Source: Ruegeria lacuscaerulensis (GTDB lineage Bacteria; Pseudomonadota; Alphaproteobacteria; Rhodobacterales; Rhodobacteraceae). From it: DNA of 64,000 nt. The stretch spans positions 1-64,000 of the forward strand of contig NZ_WQDY01000015.1 in NCBI RefSeq assembly GCF_013033355.1. Reading direction: 5' to 3'. The translations under genes were made by a program, and so were the position numbers. A model generated the notes under the pieces. It saw only the letters and a program-made list of their open reading frames with translations, made no database searches and was not told the DNA's origin. This document shows positions 60,531 through 64,000 of the stretch, one piece after another; within the stretch, counting starts at the first letter, position 1; each line of letters starts with the position of its first letter.

Positions 60531-60895
60531 AGATTTCCTTCCAGTTTACCCGCTCTCTTGCGGGTTATATGTGGCGCGAGGATTAGTGCGTAAGCTGATC
60601 CGGTTCAGACCAAGTTGCGCCCGCCGGTCTGTATTTGCTCGCAAGAACAAACCCTTAAAGCCAAACCAATTTGTTGGATGGGGTTTTGTTCGTAGCAATG
60701 ACATAGTTATCCTCCGGCCGTTTCTCGGATGCCCCAGCCTCTCTCCTAGCCAGTAGCAACTCGATACCCAACAGAAAGACTTATCCGCGGATGTTTCGAC
60801 TTAGTGGAAAATATTGCCAGTCGACCCCAGTGCGTAAACCCCACATCGGGTCATAAGATTGACAATCGAGGACAACGTAGCGTCAGATTCCGCCT
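60531..60895. other. Intergenic stretch upstream of the GMC gene
   Basis: 365 bp between the AraC gene end and the GMC start, with no gene. ACCCGC-tctctt-GCGGGT (60548-60565), a perfect 6-bp dyad 18 bp upstream of the GMC start, could be an operator or a leader hairpin. No other structure seen. Confidence 0.4.
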
Positions 60896-61909
60896 TCAGA
60901 AACCGACCCTATAGTGTTTCGGTGTTTTTCCTGTCCACCTTCTGAAGGCGCGCACGAAGCTGGCAGAATCTGAGAAACCTAGCACATAGGCGATTTCCTG
61001 TATGCTGAGTTCGGTATCCCGAAGATACCGAAGTGCTAGTTCAGACCGCGTGGAATCGACGATATCGCTGAACGTCGTGTTTTCTCGTTTCAGATGGCGG
61101 CGCAGGGTTCGGCTAGTCAATCCAATCTGACGTGAAATCAGTTCCATATTGGCCCCAAAAGAGAGGCTTTGAACAAGCGCTTTTCGAACTTTTCCAGACA
61201 CGCGCCCCTCATCGCGGCTGAGCAATTCGGACAACTCCTTTTCGCAAATCTGGACGATTTGCTGAAAGGTCATCCGGTTTCCCAGTTCCAATCTTTGGTC
61301 CATCCATTTGGGAGGAACACTATACCGGTTCTTCTCAGCCGAGAATTTGATGACATCTGCGGCGTGTGCCGGAATGGTGTAATAACTGTCCCTAGGGTAT
61401 CGCAACTCAAGCAAATTGCACTGGAAATCCTGACCAATCACGTCCTGATGCAGTGAGGCAAATATTCCGGCCTGCAGATTGGTCAGAAAGGAATAGAAGT
61501 CAGGCGATTGTTCGATCACCGAGACCGGTTCAAATTCCCAACCGGGGTTGTCCTTATCAAAGTCAAAGGACATTTCGGCTGTAGGCGCCGCAAGATAGTG
61601 AAACCTCTGCGCGAAATCTACAGTATCCCGGTATCTTGTGCTGCTTAGAACAGCATATCCATAAAGCCCGTAATCCGAGATGTGGAGGTTTCTTCCGATA
61701 TCGTAAGGTAATTCGGGGTGCCAGCGCTGCTGCGCGATATTATTCAGCACATCGATGATCTGACGCAGCGAGACACGATACTCTTTGTCTTTTAAGCGAG
61801 TTCGGTCGATATCTGTTCGTTCGAAAACACCATCAGATTGAATCTGATAGCGATCCAATACCCGAAGCGCCGCATTCAATTTTGCGGCTGTATAATGCCT
61901 TTCTTTCAA
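60896..61909 (-). CDS. AraC-family regulator with Arabinose_bd-type N-terminal domain
   Basis: 337 residues. The N-terminal ligand domain (about 10-205) is the Arabinose_bd type of OruR/ArgR-like regulators; the C-terminal pair of helix-turn-helix motifs (about 225-335) has SLSFGANMELISRQIGLTSRTLRRHLK and IQEIAYVLGFSDSASFVRAFRRWTGKTPKHYR. GGGAGGAG at 61913-61920 makes TTG 61909 the likely start; a GTG at 61921 would precede it. It lies between the GMC and alcohol-dehydrogenase genes and probably regulates alcohol oxidation. Confidence 0.86.
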   Translation of the reverse strand: MKERHYTAAKLNAALRVLDRYQIQSDGVFERTDIDRTRLKDKEYRVSLRQIIDVLNNIAQQRWHPELPYDIGRNLHISDYGLYGYAVLSSTRYRDTVDFAQRFHYLAAPTAEMSFDFDKDNPGWEFEPVSVIEQSPDFYSFLTNLQAGIFASLHQDVIGQDFQCNLLELRYPRDSYYTIPAHAADVIKFSAEKNRYSVPPKWMDQRLELGNRMTFQQIVQICEKELSELLSRDEGRVSGKVRKALVQSLSFGANMELISRQIGLTSRTLRRHLKRENTTFSDIVDSTRSELALRYLRDTELSIQEIAYVLGFSDSASFVRAFRRWTGKTPKHYRVGF

Positions 61910-62033
61910 AACTCCTCCCACTCGGTTCCACTGCGTTCGTAACCGGGTTGAGCAAGACTATGGCCTATATCTATCTGATCACACAAGAATCTTGGTGATA
62001 ACAATCCGTTTTTAACGACAAGAGCTAGTCACG

Positions 62034-63077
62034 TTAACGGTCGAAATCAGTGATGACTGTCGCGCCGATGGATTGAAAGCGATCCATTTCCATCAAGGCC
62101 TGCGGTGCCTGAGACAGATTGATCGTTTCGCCTACCAGTTTTTCTGGCGCTAGCTTGCCACAAGCGATCATATCCAACATCGCGCCGTACCGATGGGCCT
62201 GCATTCCGTGAGAGCCCAAGATTTCAAGCTCATTCGAGATAACTTTTGCCATTGGCACCTGAGGTTGCGCTTGTTCGCCCAGCATAAGCCCAACCTGCAC
62301 ATGTTTCCCTCGGGGTCGTAGGTTTTGGATGGAATTGAAGCAGGTCGCCGGATGTCCCAGTGCGTCAACTGAGACATTAGCACCGCCACGGGTCAATTCG
62401 ATAACTTCTGCTGCGACATCTGTCCCGGTGCCATTGATTGTGGTGACCGCGCCCAGGTTCCGAGCCAGGTCAAGCTTTCGGTCATCAATATCCACGGCAA
62501 TGACCTGAGCGCCCACCGCGCTGGCGATCATCACGGCAGACAGACCGACCCCGCCGCACCCGTGAATGGCGACCCATTGACCTGCGCCGACTTTTCCTTG
62601 GTCGACAATAGCGCGAAACGACGTCGCAAAGCGGCAACCAAGACTGGCCGCGGTTGCAAATTCCATGCCCTCGGGCAAAGCAACAAGGTTTAGATCGGCC
62701 TGATGAACCGCAACATATTCGGCGAATGAGCCCCAGTACGTAAAGCCGGGTTGATGTTGATCCAGACACAATTGTTGATGTCCCGCGTAGCATTCCGGGC
62801 AAGAGCCGCAGCCTGCGACAAAGGGGACTGTTACCCTGTCACCTGGTTTCCATTTCTTGACGTTTACGCCTGTGGCTTCCACAACGCCGGCCAGTTCGTG
62901 GCCGGGGACATGTGGCAATTCGATATCGTCGTCATGCCCCATCCAACCGTGCCAGTCCGAGCGGCATACGCCCGACGCCTCAACGCGGATCACAACACCA
63001 TCTGCATCCGGTGAGGGGTCGCTTATTGTGACCAGCTTAGGAGGCTGCGAGAAATTTTCGTAGAGAACGGCTTTCAT
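62034..63077 (-). CDS. Zinc-dependent alcohol dehydrogenase, medium chain
   Basis: 347 residues. Catalytic zinc ligands C37 (SGVCRSDWHGW), His in PHVPGHELAG and a later Cys in LGCRFATS; structural zinc cysteines in AGCGSCPECYAGHQQLC (4 Cys). Rossmann motif HGCGGVGLSAVMIA near 172. NAD is probable (acidic residue at the end of strand 2, VDIDDRK). Oxidises a primary or secondary alcohol, perhaps the aldehyde/alcohol partner of the GMC enzyme. No strong ribosome site before ATG 63077. Confidence 0.9.
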   Translation of the reverse strand: MKAVLYENFSQPPKLVTISDPSPDADGVVIRVEASGVCRSDWHGWMGHDDDIELPHVPGHELAGVVEATGVNVKKWKPGDRVTVPFVAGCGSCPECYAGHQQLCLDQHQPGFTYWGSFAEYVAVHQADLNLVALPEGMEFATAASLGCRFATSFRAIVDQGKVGAGQWVAIHGCGGVGLSAVMIASAVGAQVIAVDIDDRKLDLARNLGAVTTINGTGTDVAAEVIELTRGGANVSVDALGHPATCFNSIQNLRPRGKHVQVGLMLGEQAQPQVPMAKVISNELEILGSHGMQAHRYGAMLDMIACGKLAPEKLVGETINLSQAPQALMEMDRFQSIGATVITDFDR

Positions 63078-63354
63078 TGGTCAGTCCCGCGGTAGTGGTT
63101 GCTTTGGCAGCATGGTAGTCAGGTTTTCATGCGATAAAAAGCTCTGCCAAGCGTCGTTTGATCAGTGGTTTCGGTGTTCAATTTACTGTGGCCTCCGGTT
63201 GCGGATATTTATCGATGAAAATAGGTCATGTGCCATTGTCGCAAACAGCTTGAGCCTACAACGACGTGGCTTCAAACCGACTTGGTTCAGCTTGGAGTTC
63301 CTCAATGCCTGGCGGTTTCCCGACGACCAATGCGCTTGCGTGTCTGAGGGGAAC

Positions 63355-63731
63355 ATGGTCAGATTTTATTACTTGGGTCTTTTGCTCGTTTTCCTATGGT
63401 TTTTTTGCGGCGGGATCGGGCATTTTGTCGTTTCAGAGTTCTTCCTAAGTATTACGCCACCTTATGTTCCTTGGCCGTTGGCGGTGGTTTACGTGTCAGG
63501 AGTTCTGGAAATCTGGGGGCGATTGGCATTCTATTGCCGCAGGCCCGCCAACTCGCTGGGAATTGTCTGATTTTACTGACATTGGCCGTGACCCCGGCCA
63601 ACATTCATATGTCATTGAACCCTGAGCTTTACCCATTTGCTACCGAATGGCAGCTGAACTTACGCCTGGTTATTCAAGTCCTACTGTTGGTTTGTATCTG
63701 GTGGTCGACACGCGACCGTCGCTGGGTCTGA
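63355..63731 (+). pseudogene. DoxX-like membrane protein gene with a frameshift
   Basis: The first part (63355 to about 63514) reads VRFYYLGLLLVFLWFFCGGIGHF...SGVLEI; the second (from about 63512 to 63731, another frame) reads GAIGILLPQARQLAG...TPANIHMSL...WWSTRDRRWV. Joined, they give a normal DoxX-type protein of about 125 residues with four helices. The break is at a run of five G (63515-63519), and one missing base would restore the frame: 377 nt are present where 378 are needed. Either a sequencing error in the homopolymer or a real inactivation. GAGGGG precedes ATG 63355. Confidence 0.72.
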
Positions 63732-63875
63732 CCGTTTGGTCAACTGGGTGGACTCGTCAAAAGTGTGCGCAAAATCTGCACAATAGCCTTTCAAAACCTG
63801 TTCAGGACTCGCCCCAGCTCTGCAATTGCGTCTGTCAACCTGATGGGAAGAACAACCGCAATCAGGAGGCGCGTA

Positions 63876-64000
63876 ATGAGGCAGGAGCTGATAATCCACG
63901 GAGTGCCGGATAGCCTTAAACGAGATGCGTGGTGGCTAAGCATGTCAGAGACAACATCCGCGCAAACAAACCCACGGGCGCAAAGCGATAAATCGCTGTT
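63876..64000 (+). CDS. Start of an unidentified gene, cut by the window edge
   Basis: A frame opens at ATG 63876 with a strong AGGAGG 6 nt upstream (63864-63869) and stays open to the window edge (41 codons). The visible start is MRQELIIHGVPDSLKRDAWW; an internal ATG at about 63945 (MSETTSAQTNPRAQSDKSL) is another possible start, as typical of polar N-termini before a membrane segment. Nothing recognisable; no function offered. Confidence 0.4.
   Translation, partial: MRQELIIHGVPDSLKRDAWWLSMSETTSAQTNPRAQSDKSL

Noticed and set aside
63647..63913. 88-codon plus-strand frame overlapping the DoxX-like gene end
   Set aside because: Out of frame with the recognised DoxX segment, no ribosome site, no motif.
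1..64000. tRNA, rRNA, CRISPR, insertion sequence or prophage
   Set aside because: No cloverleaf-like segment, regular spacer repeat, transposase or phage gene was found in any intergenic gap; gaps are short and promoter-like.

Overview
The window looks like a chromosomal segment of a marine Rhodobacteraceae (Roseobacter-type alphaproteobacterium). This is inferred from gene content and style: moderately high G+C, tightly packed operons with ATGA-type overlaps, TRAP and ABC uptake systems, a PHB-type acetoacetyl-CoA reductase, FadR/IclR/GntR-type regulators and a Gram-negative porin. I see no rRNA, tRNA, CRISPR array, insertion sequence or prophage. About 55 protein genes fill nearly all of the sequence.

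Region 1 (1-13,925) is central carbon metabolism. A minus-strand operon runs phbB, aceE, aceF, lpd and then the first codons of pntA. It makes acetyl-CoA and links it to NADPH-dependent acetoacetyl-CoA reduction. Behind it, also on the minus strand, are a TRAP transporter (dctP, fused dctQM), L-lactate dehydrogenase (lldD) and a quinone-type D-lactate dehydrogenase (dld). They face a divergent FadR-type regulator across an intergenic region with a strong 15-bp inverted repeat: a lactate uptake and oxidation module feeding pyruvate to the PDH complex.

Region 2 (14,206-19,007) is the most unusual part. It holds an exported beta-propeller protein with paired histidines, a MauG/MbnH-like di-haem protein, an MbnP-like protein, a Crp/Fnr regulator, a DUF2892 membrane protein and a twin-arginine rhodanese. 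A perfect Crp-type palindrome lies between the regulator and the last two genes. I read it as a candidate periplasmic copper and sulfur system.

Region 3 (19,274-30,179) is a peptide-type ABC importer (two ATPases, binding protein, two permeases) followed by gamma-glutamyltransferase, a DUF1028 protein, a TauE/SafE exporter and a GntR regulator, then an Old Yellow Enzyme-type oxidoreductase. Region 4 (30,285-41,181, minus strand) holds an IclR-controlled sugar ABC importer, the NAD biosynthesis operon nadABC and a sensory class III adenylate cyclase.

Region 5 (41,401-51,911) has an MDR oxidoreductase, the DabA/DabB inorganic-carbon uptake pair with a divergent NhaR-like LysR regulator, and a plus-strand operon of two DUF4178 proteins, a small membrane protein, DUF350 and a membrane-embedded spermidine-synthase-like protein. 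This operon converges on a pyruvoyl AdoMet decarboxylase (speD): a putative membrane-linked polyamine system. Region 6 (52,400-58,846) has a porin with a structured leader, then a fatty-acid oxidation cluster (FadJ-like fusion, two acyl-CoA dehydrogenases, a thioesterase). Region 7 (58,911-64,000) has a GMC oxidoreductase, an AraC regulator, a zinc alcohol dehydrogenase, a frameshifted DoxX-like gene and the start of an unidentified gene.
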